From Saccharina japonica (taxonomy: Eukaryota; Sar; Phaeophyceae; Laminariales; Laminariaceae), in contig MEHQ01000932.1 of assembly GCA_008828725.1 (NCBI GenBank), positions 384,671 to 448,670 on the forward strand: a stretch of 64,000 bases of DNA, given 5' to 3'. A model generated the notes under the pieces. The model was not told the origin of the DNA, searched no databases, and worked only from the letters and a program-made list of their open reading frames with translations. Below, piece by piece: positions 1 through 10,467 of the stretch. Each line of letters opens with the position of its first letter. The stretch's first letter is position 1. Made by a program: the position numbers and the translations under genes.

Positions 1-490
1 TAGCTTGTTGTCCAGCCCTCCTTTGGCTTTCTTGGTGCTGCTGCAAGCTTCCATTTTCCATACATCTTGTTGCAGGCCCGGTTCTACAAGAGCTCGACGG
101 TTGCTGCACCCCTTTGGCCGTGCTACGACACTACAGCTGCGAGGGATCTCCTCTGAAGTTGACCACCTTGTGCTGTTTTGTCGTAGCGATGTGCGGTGCA
201 AACAGCACTCGGACACGGACGGGATAAAATGGTTCCGCCGCACTTGTCTCCCCGTCTTGCTCGTGATTGGCCAATATCCGCCGGTACTATGGGCTGTACT
301 ATGAGAACACCTTCAAAAGGCTTTTTTTTGTGTAATTTTCATTGGCTAAAGGAAAACGAATAGGTCGCTGCTTGGCCTGTACTATGGGGCTCCAGGTAAG
401 ACCATGGGCGTGCGGCCGACCATCCCCGTTCTATCAGGTATATCTCGTCGATGTTAAGAACTCCTGTCTATCTGCTGCTGATGCCCAGAA
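1..490. other. No recognisable gene at the left edge
   Basis: Short open frames occur, but none has a recognisable domain or codon pattern. A phrase meaning 'tactatggggctc' recurs loosely near 285-300 and 385, which hints at old repeat DNA. I see nothing that can be named. Confidence 0.4.
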
Positions 491-687
491 GACATGTAAC
501 AACCTTTTCGTCAAATTGAGTCTCTAGCTTTTGATTGAGTGTCACGTATAATACGAATACGTCAAATAAGCGTGTTATCATAAAAAATTAAACCCCATTG
601 CTTAGTCCCAACAAGGGAATCGGAGACACTTTTTTTTACGCATTTCATTCATTATTGTTGTTCTTGACAGTCGGAACATCGATTACA
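491..687 (+). repeat. Left terminal inverted repeat of the 0.5-2.2 kb element
   Basis: This arm pairs with 2036-2233 in reverse complement. It includes the shared stretches around 'cttagtcccaacaaggga' and 'ttcttgacagtcgga'. The inner end fades at about 687, where the arms differ by single substitutions. Confidence 0.8.
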
Positions 688-870
688 TACAGCAGTATGT
701 ATAGTACCTGTAAGCAAACATCATACGTACGTACGTGGAAACATGGTTTAACGCGCGTATCATCGTATACTGTCTGCTGTACGAGGTATGCCATATTCCT
801 TCTGCACTAGAAACAGTAGTGTACGCGGATTAAGATGGTAAAGACTAACCGGAGTGATTATTGTTCAGGT

Positions 871-1279
871 GTAAGTCTGTATTCATATTATAAAAATCGT
901 AATGCTCTTATTGAGGGCTGGAAGATTCCTTGGGCTCACTGAAAACTAAGTTAAAAGGTCATTTCAATTCTTCAAAATATAATCTTCACATCATTCAATT
1001 TTGTCTGCAGATTATTCTGAACATTCGCAACCCGTTGTTCATCAGTCAACGCATTACCCGTCTATCAGATTTATCGAAAGAAACGCTTTGTTATGGTTTC
1101 GATTAAAAGGGTTCAGCTGTTCACGATTAATGCGAGCATTGAAAAAAAAAGCTACTCGCGATTAGTATCATTATCATATTTGCCAGCCGACAATGTACAG
1201 CATGAGCTCAAACGTTGATCACCCATATAACACTCCCGCATACAGAAAATCACGGAAACAAAGGAAGTATCATCGTACA

Positions 1280-1312
<33 letters not shown>

Positions 1313-1578
1313 AAGTGGGCGGCCGCATTTAAGAAATATTGATTTGGGAAAAATACTCGTACGAGGCTCAGATTAGCACGAATATTGAAACAAATTGGCC
1401 GAGAAACATAAAACGTTAGAAACTAAATAAGAAATTCAGCCTCGACCACATCTTGACGTTTCTTAATAGCCCACTGTACTATCTAATGCCACATGTTTTA
1501 TAGATGAGGACAAAGAAAAGAACCATGAAGGTCTCTTCGTGTCGTTTGTCCGCCATGCTCGGCGCGATTTACCAGCCC
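871..1578 (+). repeat. Dispersed ~700-bp repeat, copy 1
   Basis: The block from 'taagtctgtattcatatta' to the Gly/Pro-like 'cgatttaccagccca' recurs at 39882-40563 with about 90 percent identity in the same orientation. It has no long open frame. It is AT-rich and contains an (AGT)n tract. The second copy lacks the long inverted arms that surround this one, so the block is probably an independent mobile unit, or was captured by the foldback element. Confidence 0.75.
1281..1312 (+). repeat. (AGT)n microsatellite inside dispersed repeat copy 1
   Basis: About eleven uninterrupted AGT units. At the matching place in copy 2 (about 40290-40302) there are only about four, so the tract has changed length between the copies. 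Confidence 0.9.
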
Positions 1579-2035
1579 ATAATGAACTGAAGTGCAGTGT
1601 AGTGCAACAGTATATATAGTATCATACCTAAAGTGTACGTAGGTATGTACTACCACAGATACCAGGTATTCGCCATCCGATTTGCGTTTTGCACTATGTT
1701 ATCATTTACCAGATATATTTTGTTTGTTCCATGAGACAAGACGCGGCGCGCAGCTTGAGCCAGTAGGAGGTGTGCCGTAAACAGGCAGCGGTGCTGCTGC
1801 TGTGTGTGTGGACTCCGGAGACATCCCGCCGAAGGTCGTTATGTTTGCCTCATAGGCACTACATACCACCACTCATTATTATTACGTATGTATACGATAC
1901 GACGTATCTCGCACGTAATAGGGGAAATAAAAGAAATACAAAACGGGAAACACAAGACGTATAATATGATACAAGTAACTTTTGCGTATAATATACCGCT
2001 CATATTATGTTGTTCGTTGTTCGTACCGATACCTG

Positions 2036-2233
2036 TTGTAGTCGATATTCCGACTGTCAAGAACAACAATAATAATGAATGAAATGCGTTAAAAAAAGTG
2101 ACTCCGATTCCCTTGTTGGGACTAAGCAATGGGTTTCATTTTTTATTATAACACGCTTATTTAACGTATTCGTATTATACGTGACACTCAATCAAAAGCT
2201 AGAGACTCAATTTGACGAAAAGGTTGTTATGTC
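2036..2233 (-). repeat. Right terminal inverted repeat of the 0.5-2.2 kb element
   Basis: This is the reverse-complement partner of 491-687. Differences are scattered substitutions plus one or two small indels, for example one or two extra bases near the outer end of the left arm. Confidence 0.8.
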
Positions 2234-2379
2234 AAGCAAGGCAACATGTGCGTTGTCGAGCGTGTAGGGCCGAGAGTTTCACACTAATAAAACCTACCAG
2301 GTAAGCGCTTTGTGTCAGTCAAGACATGTCAAGGCAAAGTTGCTCTCTGTCAAGGGGTAAAAGGGCTGTCCCCCGACAT

Positions 2380-3840
2380 ATTTGACTTTTCGTGAGTGTG
2401 GCAATGTACGGAGTAGTGCCGGTTGCTGCTATCGCACACCGGCATTATAGAGACGGTACTGCTTTACGTACAAACACTAAAAACCGCAGCGGGAAACCCA
2501 CTACTGCTGTGTACTGCGGTACACAAGTTCGAGCCGTGCTCAGTGCAAATAGGTTGTTAATAGGTTTTCAAAAGGTATCGAATTGTAAACACCGTTTGTA
2601 ATTTATTTTCAACACTAAACAACCCGTATATTTTCGAACACCCCGCGGTGCTGACCAAATCCGGAAGAGGACCTTTGGCGTTCGTGGGTGTGGCAGGGTG
2701 CGCAGTGGGACCGGGTTACCAGCACATAACTGACTTTTCGTGAGTGTGGTGGTGTCCGGAGTATTGCCGGTTACAATGACCCTATAGAGAGGCGAGTGCT
2801 GCACATACGTGCATACGAGCACATGTTTGGCGTTTCGTGAGTGTGGCAGTGTGCGGAGTAGTGCCGCATTACGAGCTGGTATACCAGGTATATATTTCAA
2901 CACAAACCGGACCTTATATTTTCGGACACTTCGATCTGCGCTGAGCTTTGGGGTAAAATACTTGTGTCTGTCTCCGCCCCTGCTCGCGGCCCCATCGTCA
3001 ACGAAAACTCCTCGCCGAATATCGCCGCCGTTCTTGAGTTTTTCAGTGTACAGAGTATCGCACACCGGCACTATACGAAGACTGTTGCTGTACAACCGAG
3101 CACATATTTGACCGCTACGGTGGGGGGGTCATGTATAGGTGCTTCTTTTTCACCTGCACAAAGCCACTCGGCCAAGTGACTGCTTTACTGCGCTGTACTC
3201 ATAACCTTTTTTGCTCGTTTGTTGTTTTACATATATGCACCGCCATTTGAGGTTTTATCACGCAACGCCAACAAACTATGTTTAGGTCCCAATTTCAGAT
3301 AGATTCGGAGCCACTTGTCCGAATGGCCAAACCCCGGTAGTGAATAATGTAGGTACCCCCCCTATCGTAGCACCAGTCTGTTCGTGAGTGTAGTATTGTG
3401 CGGAGTAGTGCCGGTTTGCTGCTATTGCTGACCGGCACTATAGAGTTGCTACTGCTCAATCGGTACTGATCATGTCCAGAAATGAGGTTTGGCGTAGAAG
3501 GCATGTCTCTGTCTCCGCCCATGCTCGCGGCCAAACCGTCAAAGAAAACGCCCCGCCGATTGTATTCGCCGTCCGGGCGTTTAGCAGTGTGCAGAGTAGT
3601 GCCGGTTACTATTATCGCACACCGACACTATAGAGGTGCTACTGCTGTCTATCGGTGCTCAGAAAATCCCAATGATGAAGTTTGGTGTAAACAAATTGTC
3701 TCTGTTTCCACCTTTGGTGGCGGCTCTACCGTCAAACAAAACGCACCGCCTATTGTAGCTGCAGTTCGTGAGTGTGGCAGTGTGCCGATTAGTGTCGGTT
3801 GATGCTATCGCAGTCCGGCACTACATAGAGTCTACTGCTG
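2380..3840 (+). repeat. Degenerate tandem array of ~190-bp units with recurrent hairpins
   Basis: The phrase 'ttcgtgagtgtggcagtgtg' and variants recur near 2390, 2735, 2830, 3380, 3570 (weaker) and 3767. The last three are spaced about 190-195 bp. A second phrase (tctgtctccgcccatgctcg and variants) recurs near 2970, 3505 and 3700 in phase with it. Four units hold an inverted repeat of about 10 bp around a loop of about 14 bases (tagtgccggt ... accggcacta). The units are strongly diverged. Open frames here are short and not credible genes. Part of the same unit recurs near 10600. Confidence 0.75.
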
Positions 3841-4059
3841 TACATGCTATGCGAGTGCCAAACATCGTAGTAAGAAGGCAACTCGTACTGCTGTGTACTG
3901 CTGTACATAGACTCCTTTATGGATGCGTTTCTCCTGAGATGGCCCCGTTGACGCATCCCCGGCCTGTCCGACCACCCGCTTTGACATCGTCCCCTTCTAT
4001 TACTTGCCGGACCCTTTCAGCCTTTCTTTGTTTTCTACATTTTTGTCGGCGAGAGCCTT

Positions 4060-4290
4060 TTTCCTTTTTCGGTTTTGTTTTCGTTCATGTACCCAGAGGA
4101 CGGCAACGCGGGCGAGTGCGGCGCCATCACAGGCATCGGCGGGCGCTGGCTAGTAGAGGGTGGGTCGGAAGGAGCGCGGTCACTGTTTTCGTGACATGAG
4201 GAAAGCATGCAAGGGCTCTGTCTGGTCTGTTGCTACTGCGATCAATCCAGTCTGTCCGACTGTATAAGGATCGTTGAAATCTGTAGAATA
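4060..4290 (-). repeat. Diverged reverse-orientation copy of the 34-36 kb repeat family
   Basis: In reverse complement this block aligns with the element at 6880-7130 and with the triplicated unit at 34.5-36.1 kb. It shares the order 'ccttata', a CAGCAG-like tract, 'accgcgctcctt', 'ctctact.gccagc', 'ggtg.cgc.ctcgc' and 'gggtacatg'. On the plus strand one frame reads GGRWLVEGG ... GLCLVCCYCDQSS, matching GGCWPVEGE ... GLCLACCCCDQSS from the 6.9-kb copy. The plus-strand frame carries a stop, so no product is expected. Confidence 0.6.
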
Positions 4291-4329
4291 TATTTCAACC
4301 AGTGCATATTTCTTCAACACATATTACCA

Positions 4330-5470
4330 GAGCGGTGGTAGGCAAACGGCGGCGAGATCGACCGATTGAGCAGCGAGTGATCGAGCGACCTACACGGTGG
4401 GCGATCGACGAAGGCTACGCAAGGCCTCCACGAGCAGAAGATCGACGGTCGAGCGCGCGAACAAACGGACGATCGGCAATCGGCCGAACAAACGAACGGT
4501 GGCGCGCGAACGGCGGTGTGATCGACCGGCAGCCGAGTGAACGGGCGACCGAACAGATGTTTTCTCCTGTGCAGAAGCAGAAGCAGCAGAAGCAGCAGCA
4601 ACAGGAGCAGCAGCAGCAGCACCAGCAACAGCAACAGCAACAACAACAACACCAACTGTTCGTTTGGATCGTGTCAGCAACGACGGTTACAAAAGTTGTA
4701 GAGGGTTGCGTATATATTCGCAGGCGTTATTGTGGAATTCTTGCCTCGTGCGGGAGGAGGGTTCGAGCACTCCGCTCTCTCTCCGCTCTCTCTCTCTCGC
4801 TCTGTCCTCTAATGCAACGACCTTAAAACATCTATTTAGACTGCTGGGCAATCAGGGCATCCAGATTTGCAATCTACGAACACCAACCACCAACGAAATA
4901 TCGATGATCGAGCGCTCGAGCGAACGGATGATCGGTGGTCGAGCGTATGAGCGAACGGCTGCGCGCGAACGACGGAACGATCGACCGGCAATCAAGCGAA
5001 CGGGCGACCGAACAGATGTTTTCGCCTGTGCAGCAGCATAAGCAGCAAAAGCAACAGCAACAAGAGAAGCAGGGGCAGCAGCAGTACCAGCAGCAACAAC
5101 AACAAGCGGACTATCGACGTTCGAGCGCGCGGGCAAACGGACGATCGGCACTCGAGCAAACGAGCGAACGGCGGCGCGCGAACAACGGAACGATCAACCG
5201 GCAATCAAGCGAACTGGCGACCGAACATATGTTTTCTCCTGTGCAGCAGCAGAAGTAGCAGAAGCAGCCGCAACAGGAGTAGCAGCAGCAGCGACAACAA
5301 GTGACTTATCGACGATCGAGCGCGCGAGCGAACGTACGTACGGTCGGCAGTCGAGCGAACGAGTGGACGGCGGCACGCGAGCGACGGCACGATCGACAGC
5401 CGGTCCAGGAAACGGGCGACTGAACAGATGTTATCTCGCTGTACAGCAGCAGGACCAGCACAGCAGCGGG
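4330..5470 (+). repeat. CAG-rich tandem array, ~200-bp units
   Basis: A unit made of 'cgaacggacgatcggca...', then 'gggcgaccgaacagatgtttt', then a CAG/CAA tract recurs with the CAG parts near 4570, 5025, 5245 and 5435. The last three are spaced about 200-210 bp. Frames through it encode Q-, R- and A-rich low-complexity peptides on both strands (for example QKQQKQQQQEQQQQ). The frames differ between units and contain stops, so this is better called satellite-like DNA than a gene. Confidence 0.7.
4724..4776 (+). other. tRNA-Gly-like relic
   Basis: The stretch 'gcgttat ... tgtggaattcttgcct ... cgtgcgggaggagggttcgagc' resembles the order of a eukaryotic tRNA-Gly(GCC): GCRTTGGTGG, GTGG.AGAATTCT.GCCT, CGCGGGAGG, GGGTTCGA. 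The D-arm and the anticodon region are shortened and the 3' acceptor stem is not restored. It could be a decayed tRNA pseudogene, the head of a tRNA-derived SINE, or chance. Weak support. Confidence 0.25.
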
Positions 5471-6600
5471 AGCAACAGCGGAGGGGGTTAATATGTAACT
5501 CCGAGCAGCAGGCATAGCAGTGTAGCTTGAGGAACGCGCGAAGCGGCCAACAGGGTCATCATCGTACCGACCCACCCACGCCCGCACCCACCGATAACCC
5601 ACCCAAACATAACCCACCGACCAATGCACACCCCACCTTCCCCCGCCACCCACGTGCACCCACCCGCCAACCCACCCTCGGTGTATAGCAGTACATCAAT
5701 ACAACAGCAGTACGTACTGTACATCACTCAGTAGTATGTACGTAATAGTGGTACGCAAATCTACGACAGAGCGGGGCCGGTATAGAGCACAGAACAAAAT
5801 GCCGGCCCTCACGTGGTGCCCTTGTAGCGGAAACAAATCGAATATCAAAAACAAAACAGGGGCACCACCCGCAGGAAGCACTCACCCACGTACCGACTGA
5901 CCCAGCCACCCACGCATCAACCTACTACATAACTACTACTACCGAGCAACATTGAAGACTAAGGATGTTGTACAGCAAACAGCACAGGAGTACACCAATT
6001 CATATATATGAGTTTCAGCTAAATCCTCGATATTACAGTTGGTCTTTTATTTGTATTCATATATAGCAGAACATTAGCATACAAAAGCAGCAAATGCTGT
6101 ACTTAGTAATGACCGTAAAAGGGTGCTTTGTAGTTGAATGGACGTCATACCTGGCACGTGGTACATACATACATGCAAGCAAGGGGCTTCGCGTAGCGTG
6201 CGGTTCCCTAGGCACGCTCAGTCATCAAGGACACAGAATACTGTGAACGAAAGTCACGGATGACAGAGGAAACAAGCGACTTGCAAATGCCAAGAGCTGT
6301 ATCCTACAGGACAACAAAGCTACACGTCCGAAAGCGAAAGCATATCGCCACGGCACACAGCACTGTGCCTCCCTGCCTGCTTGGCGTGATTTTGTGCCTT
6401 TTTCCGTGATTATATGTGTGCTACTTCGTATCTCGTATGTACGACAGAGAAAGCATAGCACAGCACGGTCGTCAACTTTGAAAATACGAGCACACAAAAT
6501 ACACAAAACTAAGACTTACTTATCGCACATAAAACCGCAAAACCGAAACATAAACCGAAAACCAACCCCTCATCGGGCCGTCAGGTCTGTGACGATTGCG
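5470..6600. other. No gene: C-rich tract and AT-rich spacer
   Basis: Around 5567-5680 there is a degenerate CCCA/CCAC tract (cccacccacgcccgcaccca). The rest, about 5700-6600, is mixed sequence with short frames and no recognisable domain. Confidence 0.5.
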
Positions 6601-6605
6601 CCACT

Positions 6606-6785
6606 TCAAAAACAAAACTTGAAACGTCTGTCAGGTTCTTTCGGCCTCAACGCTCCCCACTCCCTCGCGATCACGTCAATATCGATTCGGTCCGGGTCGA
6701 GCTCTATTCCCGCTCTGTCGGTGTAAGTCCCGTGAACGGCCTTGCGGGAAGCCCAGTGCTCACACTGGCCCTCGTTCGCGCTCTC
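6606..6785 (-). pseudogene. Small unidentified protein-like sequence, minus-strand copy
   Basis: On the minus strand this reads VESANEGQCEHW...AGIELDPDRIDIDVIAREWGALRP. A plus-strand sequence at 9026 reads VERANEGHGEPR...ERVELNPDRLDVEWAARERGAYEA. The two keep the VE-ANEG, the (I/V)EL-PDR-D and the ARE-GA positions in one frame, although the DNA has drifted to roughly two-thirds identity. That pattern suggests both derive from a coding sequence. I do not recognise the family. The ends are not defined and no good start codon is present, so a fragment is likely. Confidence 0.35.
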
Positions 6786-6879
6786 GACTATGATGATGAT
6801 CAATTTGCTTAGTTCTCCCTCTGCTAGTATTATATGTTCGAGAAATAAGCACCGATTTAATGGTAATTTGCGGACTCAA

Positions 6880-7130
6880 ACGACCGTTATAAATTCGTCC
6901 ATGCTAGATTGATCGCAGCAGCAGCACGCCAGACACAGCCCCTTCATGCTATCACCGTGTCTCAATGGATACGCCACGCCTAGCCACGAAAAACTCGACC
7001 GCACTCTTTCCGACTCCCCCTCTACTGGCCAACAACCTCCCATACCCGCGGTGGTGCCGCGCTCGCCCGCTCTGCCGTGCTCTGGGTACACGCACCAATT
7101 CAAAACCAAAACAGAAAAACAAAATATCAC
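6880..7130 (+). repeat. Diverged copy of the 34-36 kb repeat family
   Basis: Shares with the triplicated units at 34.5-36.1 kb the run 'acgccacgcctagccacgaaaaa', the block 'ccctctactggcca', 'acccgcggtggtgccg' and the tail 'cacgcac.aattcaaaacc'. The plus-strand frame (ATPSHEK, IPAVVP, AL-CS) and the minus-strand frame (WPVEGE, CDQSSM) are both open here. It is unclear which frame, if either, was once coding. Confidence 0.7.
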
Positions 7131-7417
7131 CAACAACAGTGTAGTGAACAAGAAGAGGCTGGAAAGATCCGGCAAGTGATAGAAGTAGGCGGTGTCAGAG
7201 TGGGAGGCCTGAGTGGCCAGGGATGCGCCAAGCTGGCCATCTCATGATAAAGGAGAAATATATAGATACATGTTTCTATATACGTGCGCGAATATTTAAG
7301 TTGTTTAGTATGGAGGGGATATACCCTTTTTTCTTACACGCCCTTGAAAACATATGTCCCCTTTCCCCCGGCCATTAATATTATCGGGAAATCCGGGAAG
7401 TCCTTCAACCATGTCAC

Positions 7418-8323
7418 CAGTGATGTTAACCGACAACCGAAAGTCGTTTTTTTCGGTCGGTTTATTTCGGTTTTTCCAAACCGACAACCGACTTTTATTT
7501 TTCGGTTTTTCGGTTGCCGAAAAAAAACGGAACCGAAAAACCGACTCGGTTTTTTTCGATCGGTTTGTTTTTTTCCTGTCAACAACGCCTACATATCTAC
7601 ATGGAGGCCCCGTCATGAATTGACATGGACACACACCACACAGCACATAGCACACAGCCCGCACCAGCAGCGACAACAACAGCCGCACAGGGCACAGGGT
7701 ACAGCGGTACAGCAGTGCGTCGCGAGACTGCGAAGGATAACCATCTCCGGTTCAGGCGGCAGTGCTGACTCTGACCTTGAGCCGGAGGCAGAGGCGGGTA
7801 TACTTACACCCCCCCCTTCAGCAACCTAGCGTTCTTGATGGTGTTACGACGTAGCTGTACGCTGCAAGATGTATCTATCATCTATCGTTACATCATACAT
7901 GGTATCTAGAATACACATCAGCAGTGCCCTCGTATAATTATATCCTACTGTTTTTTAGTGTACGTAGCAACAGCTGCTACATGTACCTGTATGTAGCTAT
8001 TGTCGGCTGCAGATTATAAATATGCATGTCGGCCTGTACCGTGTGTGGCGCAGCAGACGAGGGTACTGCAGGAGGGCCACTTGACACCACACCACGATCT
8101 CATCTCGTCACAATATGCCAACACATGCGCGCCGAATCCTTCGAAATGTGGACCAATTGACTAGTTTAGTCGGGAAACCGACCGAAAAACCGACCGAAAA
8201 TGTTCGGTTTCGGTTTCGGTTTTTTTCGGTTAAAAATAAAAAACCCGACCGAAACCGACCGACTTTTCGGTGAGAAACCGAAAAACCGACCGAGTCCATT
8301 TTCAGTTTCGGTTCACATCACTG
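7418..8323. mobile_element. hAT-type non-autonomous DNA transposon with intact 8-bp target duplication
   Basis: The element begins CAGTGATGTTAACCGA and ends TCGGTTCACATCACTG, so the ends are inverted repeats starting CAGTG, the usual hAT terminus. It is bounded on both sides by the identical octamer catgtcac (7410-7417 and 8324-8331), the 8-bp duplication made by hAT transposases. Both ends run inward as dense arrays of CGGTTT/AAACCG-like repeats (7428-7580 and 8170-8310) in opposite orientation, which can fold on each other. The 0.6-kb middle has no transposase-like frame. The element therefore depended on a transposase from elsewhere. The perfect octamer suggests a fairly recent insertion or a well-preserved one. 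Confidence 0.9.
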
Positions 8324-8817
8324 CATGTCACACGCAGCTCGCTCCTGGAAGTGTCGTACGCAATTTGCCCGGTTCGCGACCACATCGACACCGATTCAAC
8401 GTGAACGAAGCCCGGCTCTACCTCTGACTCTGTGTGCTTGATCCCTGCCTCGCGTTCGACACGCCGTCCCTTGTTTGCGCACTCGCACGATGCACTCGCA
8501 CGATATCGCACTCGGTGCCGAGAAGATGAGCACCGAAATGCTACTGTGTCCCACAATATAATACTCATGCCAATAATGAAACGACACTAAAATTTTCGCC
8601 TTCCACGAAATAATTAACTCGCCGAGTCCTTCGGCCAGGGGTATCCTCTTTCCCCTCGTGCCCGGGCGAGCGCGAGCCGGCGAGACGGCCGAGGGCCGGT
8701 TTCCTCACTTATGAACCGATGCCCACGCACCCACGTCTAGATCGGGTGCCGAGACATCCCAGGGCAGACGCGAATCTGCCACCCCCCACTACTCCCAAGC
8801 GACCACGAAATCAACCT

Positions 8818-8965
8818 ACAGCAACAGCAACAACAACAACAACAACGACGACGACGACGACGACGACGACAACAACAGCAACAACAGCAACAGCAACAAC
8901 AACAACAACAACAACAACGACCGCAACAACAGTAACGACGACGACGACGACAACAACACTAACGG
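8818..8965 (+). repeat. Compound CAA/ACG/CAG trinucleotide microsatellite
   Basis: Runs of CAA, CGA/ACG and CAG-like triplets alternate for about 150 bases. Every frame is low complexity (poly-T/A on the plus strand, poly-V or poly-L on the minus strand). Not a gene. Confidence 0.9.
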
Positions 8966-9025
8966 ACAGCCTTCTATTGTATATATACAGATCCACATTG
9001 AGACTTCCGCTGTCTGAACACCGTC

Positions 9026-9256
9026 ATGGTCGAGCGGGCGAACGAGGGCCACGGTGAGCCCCGGGCTTTACGTGAGGCGGGCCGCGGAGCTCATTGGGGC
9101 AGAGAGAGAGTAGAGCTAAACCCGGACCGACTCGATGTTGAGTGGGCCGCGAGGGAGCGGGGAGCGTACGAAGCTAACATAACCTTGCGAACGTTCCAGC
9201 TTTTTGTTTTGAGTAGCTCAGTCAACACAGACCCCACGTGGATTTCGATTGCTTAA
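9026..9256 (+). CDS. Small unidentified ORF, plus-strand copy
   Basis: A 76-codon frame that starts at a true ATG and reads VERANEGHGEPRALREAGRG...ERVELNPDRLDVEWAARERGA. It shares about 40-45 percent of its first ~60 residues with a minus-strand sequence at 6606-6785, with substitutions that look conservative (L/I, V/I, E/D, K/R). No signal peptide, membrane segment or named motif is visible. It lies just beyond the hAT element and a trinucleotide tract. It may be a surviving exon, or a fragment of an unrecognised transposon protein. The last ~15 codons have no counterpart and are probably not genuine. Confidence 0.35.
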   Translation: MVERANEGHGEPRALREAGRGAHWGRERVELNPDRLDVEWAARERGAYEANITLRTFQLFVLSSSVNTDPTWISIA

Positions 9257-9558
9257 TTAATTTTTCGGTACCATTATATCATTTGTTTTTCAACCGTTGT
9301 TTTTTGTTCTTGTTTTTCGATTTTGCCGTTTTGACGAGTATGCCTTTCTCAGCTTAGTGGAGGTTTGTTTTCGTATTCCATAGATTGGCGACCATGCTGT
9401 AATTTATATTTCCTACAAAGTGCAAAGAACCACACATGGAATAACGATAAAGGCGCAAATTACACCCAGCAGGCAGCGCAGCGCCTTGCTGTGTTCCGTC
9501 TGAGTGTGTTTTCGTGTTTTCTCTTTCGAACACACACACAAAATACATATCAAAAACA

Positions 9559-10313
9559 GAGCCGTTCTTAACGACAGAAAACAAAACACGATTCGTGACG
9601 TTTTGGCATGAAAAAACATCACGATTCGTGACGTTACTTCCCAAACAAACAATATAGCTGATTTTACGTCACGTTTCGTGATATTTCAAATTGTCAGAAA
9701 TCCCTAATTTTAAATCTAACCGTATTTAGGGGTGGAGCTAACTCTCGCAGGAAGTTCACGGTCAAGCTGTGCCGGGCCGACCGCGCCCGACGCGGCCCGT
9801 GATTGACACTCACGAGCCGAGGCCTGACCGAACCTGTGATATCCCAACCTCACGCGCTGACGGCCAGGCCAGGTCCCGCGAGGTTCGATACTCTATAACA
9901 TGTCGTCTGCCCTGTTGACCCGTGATATTATCAAAATATTTTAGCTTTTTCTTCAAGCTGTGTCCCCTCCTCCTCTAGATGGCGGGTCCACAGCGTGCTC
10001 GTTAGCCCTCCCCCAGCAGTGTCTTTAGGCAGCCGTTCGCTGCCCACAATTGGCGTACGAAGCAGAGTCTGTCATGTTCCTATACCGGCCTTCGGATACC
10101 GTTGGTGTCGGGTTTGTCAAGTAGGGCCTCGATCACGCGTATTCCGAGCCACGATAAAAAGTCATGAATTATGATTTTGTTGTTTTTAGGGAAAATGTAC
10201 AAAAAAGGGGTCATGACTGTTGAGGTTTTCGTCACAAATCATGACATAACAACTCACGATTAATGACAAAAACTCACGAACCGTGCTTTGTTCTGTTCGT
10301 TACTAACGGCCCG
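9559..10313. mobile_element. Probable TIR element with GAGCCGTT/GGGCCGTT ends
   Basis: The left end (gagccgttcttaacgacaga...caaaacacgattcgtga) matches the right end in reverse complement (gggccgttagtaacgaacag...caaagcacggttcgtga). The left side also has three copies of a palindromic motif like cacgattcgtg, and the right side has two or three diverged ones. No coding frame lies inside. Ends of the GRGCCGTT type are known from some Harbinger/ISL2EU-like transposons, but I see no clear target duplication, so the superfamily is open. Confidence 0.5.
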
Positions 10314-10467
10314 AAGTAAGTACGTACAGCAATGCATGCGACGTTTGAGGTGTGGTCCCGGTGCATATAAAGCTCTTGTCATTTGCAAGTTGCCTGTGTG
10401 CCCCTAAACGGTTAGACATTTGGCCTATGTTCATGTTATGTTCCATTCCATTTTCCCTTGCGAGCGA

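Larger units (their letters stand above)
491..2233. mobile_element. Foldback-type DNA element with ~200-bp terminal inverted repeats
   Basis: The sequence from 491 inward (gacatgtaacaacc...) is repeated in reverse complement ending at 2233. The match runs for about 200 bases at roughly 90 percent or better, to about 687 on the left and 2036 on the right. No transposase-like frame lies between the arms, so this looks like a non-autonomous element. Long inverted arms suit foldback elements or long-TIR relatives of Mutator or hAT elements. I could not find a convincing target-site duplication: the bases outside the arms (ccagaa on the left, aagcaa on the right) do not match. The interior carries a separate dispersed repeat (871-1578), so the structure may be nested. 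Confidence 0.7.

Noticed and set aside
4314..4680. Poly-L and poly-V/A frames opposite the CAG array
   Set aside because: Simple-repeat translation, not a gene.
8811..9052. Poly-L/poly-V 'membrane protein' frames on the minus strand
   Set aside because: They are translations of a CAA/ACG microsatellite.
9820..9900. Possible tRNA B-box 'gaggttcgatactc'
   Set aside because: No matching A-box, anticodon arm or acceptor stem.
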